Shown here: positions 51,433 to 60,105 of the stretch, one piece after another | Position numbering within the stretch: position 1 is the first letter of the stretch | Layout: each line of letters starts with the position of its first letter | Assembly: GCF_006385705.1 (NCBI RefSeq) | Contig: NZ_VFRQ01000001.1 | Location: 186,001 to 250,000 of the forward strand | DNA from: Pontibacter mangrovi | Lineage (GTDB): Bacteria; Bacteroidota; Bacteroidia; Cytophagales; Hymenobacteraceae | DNA: 64,000 nucleotides | Direction of reading: 5' to 3' | Made by a program: the position numbers and the translations under genes | The notes under the pieces: generated by a model | Told to the model about the DNA's origin: nothing | Database searches by the model: none | What the model saw: only the letters and a program-made list of their open reading frames with translations

Positions 51433-52220
51433 TAATTCATACTGAGGGTAGTGCCGCTGTAGTGGCCGGTGTTTATACTTGTCAACGCTTCTGCCTCACA
51501 GATCAGTACCTGCGCTACGCCCTGCTGCATGGCGGCAAAGGCATTGTCCAGTTTCGGCACCATGCCGGCATGCACTACGCCTTCTGCTTTCAAGGTTTTA
51601 TACTTACTTGCGTTGATGTGCGGAATGACAGAAGCATCATTCTCGGAATCTTGCAGCACGCCTTTCTTTTCAAAACAATACACGAGCTGCACTTTATACT
51701 TAGGAGCCAGCGCCGTGGCCAGCACGGAGGCGATGGTATCGGCGTTGGTATTGAGCATGCTGCCCTGGGTGTCGTGGGTGAGCGGTGCAAAAACAGGTGT
51801 AAGTCCGGCTTCTATGATTGTTTCCAGTGCTGCCACGTTTATACTATCTGGACCGGCTACATCACCTGCAAAACCATAATCTATAGTTCTCACAGGTCTT
51901 TTATGCGCCGGTATGATGTTGGCGTCGGCACCTGTCAAACCAATGGCGTTGCAGTAAAGCGCTTGTAGTCTGGCCACTACCTGCTTGTTCACCAGCCCGC
52001 CGTACACCATGGTTACCAGTTCCAGCGTCTCAGCATCGGTAATGCGGCGACCTTCTACCATCTTTGGCTCTATCCCCAGCCGCTGGCCAAAGGCAGAGGC
52101 TATTTTGCCCCCGCCGTGCACCAACAACTTAGGCCCCGGCAGCTGCGCGAAATCAGCCAAAAACGCCTGCAGCCGTTCTGGACTGTCAAGAATATTACCT
52201 CCTATTTTTACAATAATCAT
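51432..52220 (-). CDS. argB: N-acylglutamate kinase (acetylglutamate kinase family)
   Basis: Amino-acid kinase of 262 residues; phosphorylates the gamma-carboxylate of N-acylglutamate, the second step. The N-terminal IIVKIGGNIL, LLVHGGGKIA and the EGRRITDAETLELVTMVYGG stretch are the ArgB signatures; AGLTPVFAPLTHD is the central block. The short N-terminus lacks the arginine-sensitive helix, so allosteric inhibition by arginine is not expected. If the pathway uses succinylated intermediates, this enzyme would act on N-succinylglutamate. It overlaps argE by 1 nt and starts 206 bp downstream of argF'. Confidence 0.93.
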   Translation of the reverse strand: MIIVKIGGNILDSPERLQAFLADFAQLPGPKLLVHGGGKIASAFGQRLGIEPKMVEGRRITDAETLELVTMVYGGLVNKQVVARLQALYCNAIGLTGADANIIPAHKRPVRTIDYGFAGDVAGPDSINVAALETIIEAGLTPVFAPLTHDTQGSMLNTNADTIASVLATALAPKYKVQLVYCFEKKGVLQDSENDASVIPHINASKYKTLKAEGVVHAGMVPKLDNAFAAMQQGVAQVLICEAEALTSINTGHYSGTTLSMN

Positions 52221-52322
52221 TTCTTGTAAAATGCTGACTGATAAGGATAAAATGATACTTCTATAAACTTATACTTTACCATTTTGATTATTTTCTCGGC
52301 TATACTTCTATTTGTCGCCTGT

Positions 52323-52390
52323 GGCGCCAGTGTAGTCGGAGACTCCACTTATATACTAAGTCACCAGTTTGGAGACCGGCGCCAGCATAG
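52323..52390. repeat. short repeat with GGCGCCAG direct copies in the argF'-argB gap
   Basis: GGCGCCAGTGTAG (52323-52335) and GGCGCCAGCATAG (52378-52390) are near-direct repeats around GTCGGAGACTCC and GTTTGGAGACCGG. The block interrupts the operon and resembles the other short dispersed elements of the window. Confidence 0.45.
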
Positions 52391-52426
52391 ATGCATATCT
52401 AACAACTAATAACCAGCAACGAATAA

Positions 52427-53377
52427 CTACAAAGCTTCCAGCATACGCTTGAGCACGGCCTGGGCGGCATAGGTGCGGTTGTTGGCCTGCTCCAGCACCA
52501 GCGAGTTCGGCCCGTCCAGGATCTCGTCGCTCAGCTCCACGTTGCGGCGCACCGGCAGGCAGTGCATCACCTTAGCATTGTTGGTTGCCTGCAGTTTTTC
52601 GTTTGTCAGCATCCAGCCTTCACCATCCGTTAGCACTTTGCCATACTCGGTGTAGCTCGACCAATTCTTTACGTACACAAAATCTGCATCCTGCAGCGCC
52701 TCCTGCTGGTTGGTGGTAACAGTGGCATTTTTAGTGAACTCTGGCGCCAGCTCGTACCCTTCCGGGTGTGTGATCACCAGCTCCACATCAGCCTGCCCCA
52801 CCCACTCGGCAAAGGAGTTGGCCACGCACTGTGGTATTGGTTTGATGTGCGGTGCCCAGCTTAGTACCACTTTCGGCCGTTTGCCGGCTGCTGCGTTTTC
52901 CTTGATCGTCAGCAAATCAGCCAGGCTTTGCAGCGGGTGGCGCGTAGCCGACTCCAGGCTCACGATCGGCTTTTGGCTATATTTGATGAATTGCTGCAGC
53001 AACTCCTCGTTGTAATCTTCTTCGCGGTTCTGCAGTTTCGGAAATGAGCGGATGCCGATGATGTCGCAGTACTCGCCCATCACGGCGGCCGCTTCTTTGA
53101 TATGCTCTACGGTAGTGCCGTTCATGATGGCTCCCTCCTGCGTCTCCAGCGCCCATCCTTCCTTGTCCAGGTTCATCACAATCACGTTCATGCCCAGGTT
53201 TTGCCCGGCTTTCTGCGTGCTCAGGCGCGTGCGCAGGCTCGGGTTTAGGAAAATCAGGCCCAGTGTTTTATTCTCGCCGAGGTTTTTATACTTGAACGGA
53301 TTTTCTTTCAGATGCTGTGCCTCCGCTACCAGTTGGTTCAGGTCGGCTACATCGTGTACTGAGGTATACTTTTTCAT
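52427..53377 (-). CDS. argF': N-succinyl/acetylornithine carbamoyltransferase
   Basis: Transcarbamylase of 316 residues that carbamoylates an N-acylated ornithine instead of free ornithine, as in Bacteroidetes and Xanthomonas. The carbamoyl-phosphate loop is NPSLRTRLS (46-53), with WALETQEGAIMNGTTVEH forming the 80s loop and the C-terminal HCLPVRRNVELSDEI closing the site. Residue 90 is Val; published work (from memory) shows the equivalent residue is Pro90 in the B. fragilis succinylornithine enzyme and Glu92 in the Xanthomonas acetylornithine enzyme, and that E92V switches the latter to succinylornithine. Succinylornithine specificity is therefore inferred. It overlaps argD by 1 nt. Confidence 0.9.
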   Translation of the reverse strand: MKKYTSVHDVADLNQLVAEAQHLKENPFKYKNLGENKTLGLIFLNPSLRTRLSTQKAGQNLGMNVIVMNLDKEGWALETQEGAIMNGTTVEHIKEAAAVMGEYCDIIGIRSFPKLQNREEDYNEELLQQFIKYSQKPIVSLESATRHPLQSLADLLTIKENAAAGKRPKVVLSWAPHIKPIPQCVANSFAEWVGQADVELVITHPEGYELAPEFTKNATVTTNQQEALQDADFVYVKNWSSYTEYGKVLTDGEGWMLTNEKLQATNNAKVMHCLPVRRNVELSDEILDGPNSLVLEQANNRTYAAQAVLKRMLEAL

Positions 53378-54531
53378 TAGATCGTCTGCGGTTCGGTTTG
53401 ATAAAGTATGGCTTCAAAGGCCTCCAGGAATTTCTCAGCTTCGCGCATGCCGATGCACAGCGGTGGCAACAGGCGCAGCGTGTTTTTATCGGACGAAGAG
53501 CCGGTAAAAATCCGGTGCTCGCTGAGTAGCTGCTTGCGAATACCGGCGCACGGCTTGTCCAGCTCCACGCCTATCATAAGCCCTTGGCCGCGTACCTCCT
53601 TCACGCCCGGAAGCTGGCGCAGCGCCTTCATTAAATACTGGCCAATCTGCTGCGCGTTTTGCATCAGGTTTTCCTCCTGCATCACTTCCAGCACCGCAAG
53701 CGCCGCCGCACAAGCCAGGTAATTTCCGCCAAACGTGGTGCCCAGCATGCCGTGCTCCGCCTCAATCTCAGGGCTTATCAGCACACCCGCCACCGGAAAA
53801 CCGTTTCCCATACCTTTTGCGGTTGTGATCAGGTGCGGCTTGATATCGGCATGTTGGTGTGAGAAGAACTTTCCGGAGCGGCCGTAACCCGACTGCACCT
53901 CATCCAGGATCAGTAATGCCCCGGTTTTCTCACAGCCTGCCGCCAATGCCTTTAAAAAAGCCGGCTCCGGCACCTGCACGCCGCCTACCCCTTGTATGCC
54001 TTCCACGATCACGGCGGCCAGCTCGGTGCCATATTCCTGCAAGGCCTGGCTGTAGGCAGCAATGTCGTTCAGGGGAAGGAAAATGATGTTATCCGTTTCG
54101 TTGATGGGCGCCTGAATTTTAGGGTTATCAGTGGCCGCCACGGCAGCTGAGGTACGGCCATGGAAAGCGCCTTTAAAGGCGATGACTTTCTTGCGGCCGG
54201 TATGGAAGGAAGCCAGCTTCAGGGCATTCTCGTTGGCCTCGGCACCGGAGTTGCACAGGAAAAGGCTATAGTCTTCGTAGCCGCTCAGCTGGCCCAGCTT
54301 CTCAGCCAGTTCCTGCTGCATCGGCATCTGCACCGAATTAGAATAAAAGCCGATGTCGTAGAGCTGGCGCGCGATGCGCTTTGTATAGTGGGGATGGCTG
54401 TGGCCGATGGAGATAACGGCGTGGCCGCCGTACAGGTCGAGGTAGCGGGTGCCTTTTTCGTCCCAAACATAGGCGCCCTGTGCCCGGGCAGGCGTGATAT
54501 CGAAGAGCGGGTAAACATCAAAAACGTTCAT
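53377..54531 (-). CDS. argD: acylornithine aminotransferase
   Basis: Class III PLP aminotransferase of 384 residues converting N-acylglutamate semialdehyde to N-acylornithine. The Schiff-base Lys is in TTAKGMGNGFPVAGV, preceded by LILDEVQSGYGRSGKFF; GGHAVISIGHSHPHY and GTTFGGNYLACAAALAVLE are conserved blocks. It belongs to a cytoplasmic pathway and is translationally coupled to argF' (TAATG). A 137-bp AT-rich gap precedes it; an internal promoter is possible. Confidence 0.94.
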   Translation of the reverse strand: MNVFDVYPLFDITPARAQGAYVWDEKGTRYLDLYGGHAVISIGHSHPHYTKRIARQLYDIGFYSNSVQMPMQQELAEKLGQLSGYEDYSLFLCNSGAEANENALKLASFHTGRKKVIAFKGAFHGRTSAAVAATDNPKIQAPINETDNIIFLPLNDIAAYSQALQEYGTELAAVIVEGIQGVGGVQVPEPAFLKALAAGCEKTGALLILDEVQSGYGRSGKFFSHQHADIKPHLITTAKGMGNGFPVAGVLISPEIEAEHGMLGTTFGGNYLACAAALAVLEVMQEENLMQNAQQIGQYLMKALRQLPGVKEVRGQGLMIGVELDKPCAGIRKQLLSEHRIFTGSSSDKNTLRLLPPLCIGMREAEKFLEAFEAILYQTEPQTI

Positions 54532-54668
54532 GATCTATGGGGTATGATTAGATGTAAGAAGTTAAACAATAAATGAAATACTTGACGTACATATAGTTAA
54601 TTGTTGATTGTTGGATTGTTGTTTTTCTCTTTAGGTAATTCTAATAATGAGTAAATAACAACGAATAC

Positions 54669-55673
54669 CTAAAAAGCCGAAGCCTTCAGCCTGAGCCCCG
54701 CCTGTTCCTCCAGCCCGAACAAGAGGTTCATGTTCTGCACTGCCTGACCGGACGCGCCTTTTAATAAGTTATCGATCATACTGGAGACCACCAGGTAGTC
54801 GCCTTCCTTCTGCAGGTGCAACAGGCATTTATTCGTGTTCACCACTTGCTTCAGGTCGGGTGTGCTTTTGCTGATGCTCACAAACGGATGGCTATTGTAA
54901 TAGCTGTTGTACAGTTCTTCGGCCTCCTCCTGGCTCAGGCTGCAGCGGGTATAGCTGGTGCACAGGATACCACGGGTAAACGGCCCGCGGTACGGCACGA
55001 AGTTTATACTTGGCAGCTCGCTATTTTGCATCCCTTGCAGGGTACGGCGGATCTCGTGCAAGTGCTGGTGATTTAGCACTTTATAGTTGGAGATATTGCC
55101 GCTACGCCAGCTGTAGTGCGAGGTTGCGCTCAAACTTTGTCCAGCGCCGGTGCTGCCCGTGATGCCGCTTACGTGCACCTCCTCCGTCAGCAGGTTTTGC
55201 TGCGCCAGCGGCAGCAGCGCCAGTTGTATGGCCGTAGCAAAACAGCCTGGGTTGGCGATGTTTTGTGCCTGTTTTATACTTTCGCGCTGCAGTTCCGGTA
55301 AGCCGTATACAAACTCTCTATCACAGCCTTTTACCACCGCCTCTTTCAAGCTTTCATTCCAGCGGAAATCCTGGCTCAAGTCGATGATCTTTATACTTGC
55401 CGGCAGCTGTTCAGACTCCAGAAACTTCCTGGCTGCCCCATGGCCCACGCACAGAAACAGCACGTCCACCTCCTCCTGCAGCGCATCGGTAAAGTATAAA
55501 TCGGTATCACCGAGCAAATCGGTATGTGTATCGTGCACCGGTTTGCCTGCCTGGCTGTTACTGTGCACAAAGGTTATCTCTACGTTTGGGTGGTTCAGGA
55601 GCAGGCGCAGCAGTTCGCCGCCGGTATAGCCCGCGCCGCCTACAATGCCTGCCTTTATGCTTAGTCCGCCCAT
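54669..55673 (-). CDS. argC: N-acyl-gamma-glutamyl-phosphate reductase
   Basis: NADPH-dependent reductase of 334 residues that forms N-acylglutamate semialdehyde. The N-terminal GIVGGAGYTGGELLRLL nucleotide-binding loop and the catalytic Cys in NPGCFATAIQLALLP are clear; HYSWRSGN and FVPYRGPFTRGI complete the ArgC pattern. The start at 55673 overlaps the end of argG by 13 nt, so the two are coupled. The extra N-terminal MGGLS is compatible with a start a few codons later. Confidence 0.94.
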   Translation of the reverse strand: MGGLSIKAGIVGGAGYTGGELLRLLLNHPNVEITFVHSNSQAGKPVHDTHTDLLGDTDLYFTDALQEEVDVLFLCVGHGAARKFLESEQLPASIKIIDLSQDFRWNESLKEAVVKGCDREFVYGLPELQRESIKQAQNIANPGCFATAIQLALLPLAQQNLLTEEVHVSGITGSTGAGQSLSATSHYSWRSGNISNYKVLNHQHLHEIRRTLQGMQNSELPSINFVPYRGPFTRGILCTSYTRCSLSQEEAEELYNSYYNSHPFVSISKSTPDLKQVVNTNKCLLHLQKEGDYLVVSSMIDNLLKGASGQAVQNMNLLFGLEEQAGLRLKASAF

Positions 55674-56863
55674 TCTGATGTGTTGTTTATCGTGTGGTAT
55701 AACTTGGTCTGGTTGCCGAAGATCTTGGCAAAGCCCTTCACGTCGTCGGAGGTCCAGGCGCGGTTCATCTCGCCGTAGCTGCCAAACTTATCGCTCATCA
55801 AATCGTGCGCACTCTCAATACCCTGCACCTGGAAATGGTAAGGCGCCAGCTGCACAAACACCTTGCCCGTCACGTTTTGCTGCGTGCTCTCCAGGAAAGC
55901 CTCAATGTCGCGCATGGTTGGGTCCAGCAGTTGCCCCTCGTGTAGCCAGTTGCCGTACCAGGCCGAAAGCTGGTCTTTCCAGTAGAGTTGCCACTTCGTC
56001 AGCACGTGCTTCTCCAGCAGGTGGTGCGCTTTTATAATTACCATCGGGGCAGCCGCCTCAAAACCAACGCGTCCTTTGATGCCGATGATGGTATCGCCCA
56101 CGTGGATGTCGCGGCCGATAGCAAAGGGTGCGGCCAGTTCCTGCAGGTGTTGGATCGCCTGTACCGGATGCTCAAACGTTTGCCCGTTCACGCCTTTCAA
56201 CTCGCCTTGCTCAAAGTATAAAGTCACGCGCTCCGGCTCGGTTTTGCTCAGCTGCGTTGGGTACGCCTCCTCTGGCAGCGGCAGGTGCGAGGTCAGCGTC
56301 TCCTTGCCACCCACGGATGTGCCCCAGATGCCTTTGTTAATAGAGTACTGCGCCTTCTGGAAGTCCATCTCCACGCCTTGCTCCTTCAGGTAGGTAATCT
56401 CCTCCTCGCGCGACAGCTTTTTGTCACGGATCGGGGTGATGATTTCCACTTCCGGAATCAGCGCCTGAAACACCATATCGAAACGCACCTGGTCGTTGCC
56501 AGCTCCGGTGCTGCCGTGCGCTACGTAATCGGCGCCTATACTTTTAGCATGGTTGGCAATGGCAATGGCCTGCGTTACGCGCTCGGCACTCACGCTTAGC
56601 GGGTAGGTGTTGTTTTTGAGAATGTTGCCGAATACCAGGTAACGAATGCAACTGTTATAGAAGTGCTCCGTCTCGTTCAGGTGGGTGTGTTGTTTTACGC
56701 CCATCGCATAAGCCCTACGCTCAATCTCCTTCAGTTCTTCTTCTGAAAAACCGCCCGTGTCCACAATGGCTGAGTATACTTCCAGGCCAAGCTCCTGGGC
56801 CAGGTAAATGGCGCAGTAAGAGGTATCGAGGCCGCCGCTAAAGGCTAAAACTACTTTCTTCAT
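55661..56863 (-). CDS. argG: argininosuccinate synthase
   Basis: Joins citrulline and aspartate using ATP. The PP-loop AFSGGLDTSYC is at residues 8-18, followed by the citrulline/aspartate-binding elements YVAHGSTGAGNDQVRFD and the NKGIWGTSVGG region; 400 residues is the normal length. Upstream by 28 bp lies the GNAT gene, which should be co-transcribed. In this acylated pathway the citrulline used here would come from the M20 deacylase. Confidence 0.95.
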   Translation of the reverse strand: MKKVVLAFSGGLDTSYCAIYLAQELGLEVYSAIVDTGGFSEEELKEIERRAYAMGVKQHTHLNETEHFYNSCIRYLVFGNILKNNTYPLSVSAERVTQAIAIANHAKSIGADYVAHGSTGAGNDQVRFDMVFQALIPEVEIITPIRDKKLSREEEITYLKEQGVEMDFQKAQYSINKGIWGTSVGGKETLTSHLPLPEEAYPTQLSKTEPERVTLYFEQGELKGVNGQTFEHPVQAIQHLQELAAPFAIGRDIHVGDTIIGIKGRVGFEAAAPMVIIKAHHLLEKHVLTKWQLYWKDQLSAWYGNWLHEGQLLDPTMRDIEAFLESTQQNVTGKVFVQLAPYHFQVQGIESAHDLMSDKFGSYGEMNRAWTSDDVKGFAKIFGNQTKLYHTINNTSEWAD

Positions 56864-56891
56864 TTTTTAATTTTATACTTGCTGATGCAAT

Positions 56892-57575
56892 TTATACTTG
56901 TACAGTGCTCATTTCCGGTGCGTTATAACCCGCCTGTCCCGGCTTCTGGCGGTGACGCAGCCAGCGCTCGTTCACGCTGTTCTGTTTTGGGGCCGGCTTT
57001 TTCTCCACCACCGGCAGGGCGATAAAATCCTTCTCTTTGGCCGGATCATAAAGCATGGCGGTGCAGAGGCAGTTTGTGCGGTTCTTGCTCTGCAGGATCT
57101 CAAAGTTCACGCAGCTGCGGCAGCCCTTCCAGAACTCCTCGTCGTCGGTCAGTTCGGAGTACGTAACGGGCGAATAGCCTAAACCAGAGTTGATGCGCAT
57201 CACGGCCAGCGCGGTGGTCAGGCCGAAGATCTTGGCCTCCGGGTACTTGGTGCGCGAGAGCTCGAATATCTTTTTTTTGATCTGGCGCGCCAGTCCGCTT
57301 TTGCGCAGCTCCGGCGACACAATCAGGCCCGAGTTGGCCACATACTTGCCGTGACCCCAGGTCTCGATGTAGCAGAAACCAGCCCAGGTTCCGTCCGGGT
57401 GCAAGGCAATTACAGCCTTGCCCTCCAGCATTTTCTGGGCAATATAATCCGGTGAGCGTTTGGCAATACCGGTGCCGCGCGCCTTAGCCGAAGACTCCAT
57501 CTCGTTGCAGATTTGCAGCGCATGGATAATATGTTGCCCTTGGGCAACCGCTACGATGAATGCAGGTTGATCCAT
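56892..57575 (-). CDS. GNAT acyltransferase with C-terminal Cys cluster, first arginine-operon gene
   Basis: GCN5-related acyltransferase of about 227 residues. The acyl-CoA site is in SGLIVSPELRKSGLARQIKK, and the C-terminal part carries CRSC and, 17 residues later, CLC (WKGCRSCVNFEILQ...NCLCTAMLYDP), four Cys that could bind zinc or a Fe-S cluster. By position it is the natural candidate for acylation of glutamate (the ArgA role), using acetyl- or succinyl-CoA, since no ArgJ or classical ArgA is present. The start is the ATG at 57575; another in-frame ATG at 57596 would add seven hydrophobic residues. A putative leader peptide lies 184 bp upstream. Confidence 0.75.
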   Translation of the reverse strand: MDQPAFIVAVAQGQHIIHALQICNEMESSAKARGTGIAKRSPDYIAQKMLEGKAVIALHPDGTWAGFCYIETWGHGKYVANSGLIVSPELRKSGLARQIKKKIFELSRTKYPEAKIFGLTTALAVMRINSGLGYSPVTYSELTDDEEFWKGCRSCVNFEILQSKNRTNCLCTAMLYDPAKEKDFIALPVVEKKPAPKQNSVNERWLRHRQKPGQAGYNAPEMSTVQV

Positions 57576-57758
57576 TGTTATAAAAAGTATAGCCATGCTG
57601 TTTGGGCACAGCTAAATTCAGCTTGTAAAAAATTAACCGGATAAAGTATGAATGCAGCGAAACAGCAGCTCAGGCAAAGGCCGGACAGCTATAGATCGTG
57701 ATGCAAAAAATGTATGGGGAATGATGACTACCGCATAGGCAGTCTGTATTAACGCAGG

Positions 57759-57890
57759 CTACCGCCTGTAGCGGACTGCTGGTGTAGTTGTCCTCAAAAC
57801 TACCCTCGAAGAGAAGGCAGAAAAAGTCGCACCCTCCGTGGCCGGAGTGTGTTTTATCATGTCAGATGATAAAAGCGCCTTTTTTTTCAT
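57759..57890 (-). CDS. candidate arginine-rich leader peptide
   Basis: A 43-codon ORF upstream of the arginine operon, beginning with ATG then three Lys codons. It has five Arg codons in its last 15, ending SSRVVLRTTTPAVRYRR before TAG. A cluster of end-product codons before a biosynthetic operon is the classical layout of attenuation leaders. The RNA after the last codons can fold in alternative ways: GCTAC/GTAGC against CAGGC/GCCTG, and GCAGTC/GACTGC. These could switch according to ribosome stalling, but no clear U-tract terminator follows before the GNAT gene, so the mechanism may be anti-sequestration. A near-consensus promoter lies 47 nt upstream. It could also be a small protein of another kind. 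Confidence 0.45.
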   Translation of the reverse strand: MKKKALLSSDMIKHTPATEGATFSAFSSRVVLRTTTPAVRYRR

Positions 57891-57936
57891 TTCTTGACTT
57901 AGAATAGTGGGTTTACTTATACCCTTATTAGCAGTG

Positions 57937-57968
57937 CAAATGTTTCGCAATTGTAACATTAATTGCAA
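57937..57968 (-). promoter_or_regulatory. candidate promoter of the leader/arginine operon
   Basis: On the minus strand TTG (57968-57966), a 21-nt spacer, then AACATTTG (57944-57937), one base off TAnnTTTG. It would start transcription near 57930, about 40 nt before the leader ORF. Confidence 0.4.
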
Positions 57969-58137
57969 GTGTTTTATCTAATTTATTTAAAAGTTTATAC
58001 TTAAGGGTTGTTTTATATCATTAAAGGCTTCACTCAGAGCAATCGTTCCATTTCAAAAGCACTGATTGGCTAAATTAGTTGGCAAATCGCTAAATTGCAG
58101 CCGCAACTTTATTCCCGCTGCCATACTTTTGTTTTCC

Positions 58138-58413
58138 ATGAAGAAGCTTTCTATCAGAGTTATTATTGGCTTGTTTTTTTCAGTTATCGGTCTGGTATCG
58201 CTGTTGTTTACGCGCGATGCCCTGATGGCGGCCATCTGGCTTAGCTTTGGCAATGGATTGGTATTGTCTGACTTACGATTTACGGGTGTGGACGAGGCTG
58301 GGAGAACATACGAGAAGCCTATCCCGAAGGCGCGGACCTTTACGGCACTGTTCCTGATTGTGTTGGCTGTGCTGTTGCTGGCCTTCCAGATCTTTATGGA
58401 TATGAACCGCTAA
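58138..58413 (+). CDS. small membrane protein, unknown function
   Basis: Protein of 91 residues with two predicted transmembrane segments (about 5-22 and 68-86). A loop between them contains GNGLVLSDLRFTGVDEAGRTY. I do not recognise a family. The ATG at 58138 is preferred over an upstream TTG at 58066, whose extra residues are not membrane-like. The sequence TACTTTTG (58124-58131) just before the start matches the -7 box TAnnTTTG but would leave almost no leader. It ends 12 bp from the convergent protease gene. Confidence 0.65.
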   Translation: MKKLSIRVIIGLFFSVIGLVSLLFTRDALMAAIWLSFGNGLVLSDLRFTGVDEAGRTYEKPIPKARTFTALFLIVLAVLLLAFQIFMDMNR

Positions 58414-58425
58414 GCTTTCGGAAGA

Positions 58426-59676
58426 TCATATCCGGCTCTGCAAAACAAAATTTACGTCAATAATCTCCTGCTCCCGCTTTAGCCGCAACCGCAATTTGCT
58501 GCCAGGCTTGCTATCGAGCAAGTTCAAGAGCTCCTGCAGCTGCAGCTCATTGCAGTTTTTCCCGTTGATATGAATAAGCTGATCGCCAGGCTGCACGCCC
58601 ACCATTTTGGCCGGTGAGTCTTCCACTACATTCGAGATAATGTAAAAATTGGCACCGGGCAATGGCGTGCTCACCTCAAAGCCTGCCATGTTATAGTTGA
58701 AAGGCTCTTTAAATTTGTGGTTCGGGATGAGGGACATGCGCTTGTGCGGGTAGTCGAAAATCACAGTGAAGCGCTTGAGGATGTCAGAGCCAAGGTTGCC
58801 ATTTCGCCCGCCCAGGTTCATGGCCAGTTTCACGGCCCCGGTATCGGGATAAGCTGCAGTGGGATTGTCCAGCTGGTAACGGCCAAGCCTAAAACTGCTC
58901 AGCCTCCCAATCTTTCCGTTAATGTCTCCGCTAAGCCCACGCCCCAAATAGGCATGCATTACTTTGGGCGGCAGTGTAAGACGCTCGTCGGAGGGCAGGT
59001 ATAAGGAGAGGCTGTTGCTGGCTCCCGTGTCAACCACTAGCTTTACCTGCAGCGAATCGCCGTTATGCTGCCGGATGCTGCCGTATAGGTATGGCTTGGC
59101 GTCTTCTATGTAAAGGGGATACTCTTCAGCGCGCTTTTTTCTCTTTAGCTTAACATCTGGCCTATAAAGCGTTATGGTCTTGTTGCTATAGTTAATTTTT
59201 ACTATGAAATTTTTAAAAATGTCATAGCCGATGATCCCGTGTACCGGCATCCCCATCCTCAGCGACAGGTCAAAGATGTCTTCCATCAGCACGAACACGG
59301 TGTGATGATCGCCCTGGATACCGCGCATGCTCATCATGTTGCCGGTGCTATGGATCGCCTCAATCGTATACCCCTCTCCCAGCCCCCTGAGCTTGATGCG
59401 GTTTGCCTCCACCAGCTCCAGCGAATCGGAGAAATTAAGCCTGGTGATGAGCGTGTTTTGAACCCCTGAGTCGAGTATAAAGTTGAGCGGCGGGGAATTG
59501 TTGATTTGAACGGGAATGACAATCAGGTTGTGAACCAGCTTAAAAGGCATTGTCATTTTCTTACGGTTTGAGGTAAAATAAACCGTATCACGGGCCTGGG
59601 CAGGCTGTGCCTTTACATCGCTGAAAAAGAGACAGAGGCAGGCGCAGAGTATGGCTGTGTAAGCGGCTAATCTCAT
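58426..59676 (-). CDS. exported aspartyl (retropepsin-like) protease with PDZ domain
   Basis: Periplasmic protein of 416 residues with a signal peptide (cleavage near VKAQ, residue 23). Two retropepsin-like half-sites are present: FILDSGVQNT (Asp69) and LVVDTGASNS (about residue 216), each preceded by a hydrophobic strand, as in the bacterial aspartyl-protease family. A C-terminal PDZ domain (about 330-405) has VVEDSPAKMVGVQPGDQLI and GSKLRLRL. Such proteins are found in Bacteroidota envelopes, and substrates are unknown. It is convergent with the small membrane protein and has no close operon partner. Confidence 0.85.
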   Translation of the reverse strand: MRLAAYTAILCACLCLFFSDVKAQPAQARDTVYFTSNRKKMTMPFKLVHNLIVIPVQINNSPPLNFILDSGVQNTLITRLNFSDSLELVEANRIKLRGLGEGYTIEAIHSTGNMMSMRGIQGDHHTVFVLMEDIFDLSLRMGMPVHGIIGYDIFKNFIVKINYSNKTITLYRPDVKLKRKKRAEEYPLYIEDAKPYLYGSIRQHNGDSLQVKLVVDTGASNSLSLYLPSDERLTLPPKVMHAYLGRGLSGDINGKIGRLSSFRLGRYQLDNPTAAYPDTGAVKLAMNLGGRNGNLGSDILKRFTVIFDYPHKRMSLIPNHKFKEPFNYNMAGFEVSTPLPGANFYIISNVVEDSPAKMVGVQPGDQLIHINGKNCNELQLQELLNLLDSKPGSKLRLRLKREQEIIDVNFVLQSRI

Positions 59677-60105
59677 GGGCGCATCATCTTATGGACTCCT
59701 ATTGTTCCACCGTACATTTATATACGCATTGCCAGGTCAACAAGTATAGCTTTTCTACTGAAAATTAGCTTGTTACAACACAATTATTGTCTCCCATACA
59801 TTAGCCCGGATGTATGAAACTTGCATCCTGTTCTGCAGTTTGTGCTCAAACGTTTGCTAGCCGGCATTCAGCTGTGGCTTCTATTGAACTCCTCTAATAA
59901 AATCACCCTTTACCGGCTGTACCTACAGCTGGTGTTAAAGGTTAAACAGTAAGTACGATTTGTATTTAATCGATGCTATGAAGCTGCTAAATCTTAGCTG
60001 ATAGATCATTTTATTCATAAAACACGTGAATTTGCGTGAAAAAAGAGTTACCTTAAGGTATAACTCTTCTGAAATCCGAATTCCATATTTATACTTTACT
60101 AAGAA
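59677..60105. other. 429-bp AT-rich spacer between divergent protease and transporter genes
   Basis: No ORF of coding character and no hairpin with a T-tract. It should contain the promoters of both flanking genes, but I find no TAnnTTTG match near either start. ATACTT and AAGTATA occur near both ends (59742 and 60089). Confidence 0.5.

Noticed and set aside
57820..57880. Hairpins at 57830-57873 read as plus-strand terminators
   Set aside because: They fall within the candidate leader ORF on the other strand and end no plus-strand gene; a small RNA cannot be excluded but is not supported.
57891..57968. Longer version of the arginine leader ORF starting at 57968
   Set aside because: The extra codons overlap the candidate promoter; the ATG at 57890 with its Lys codons is the sensible start.
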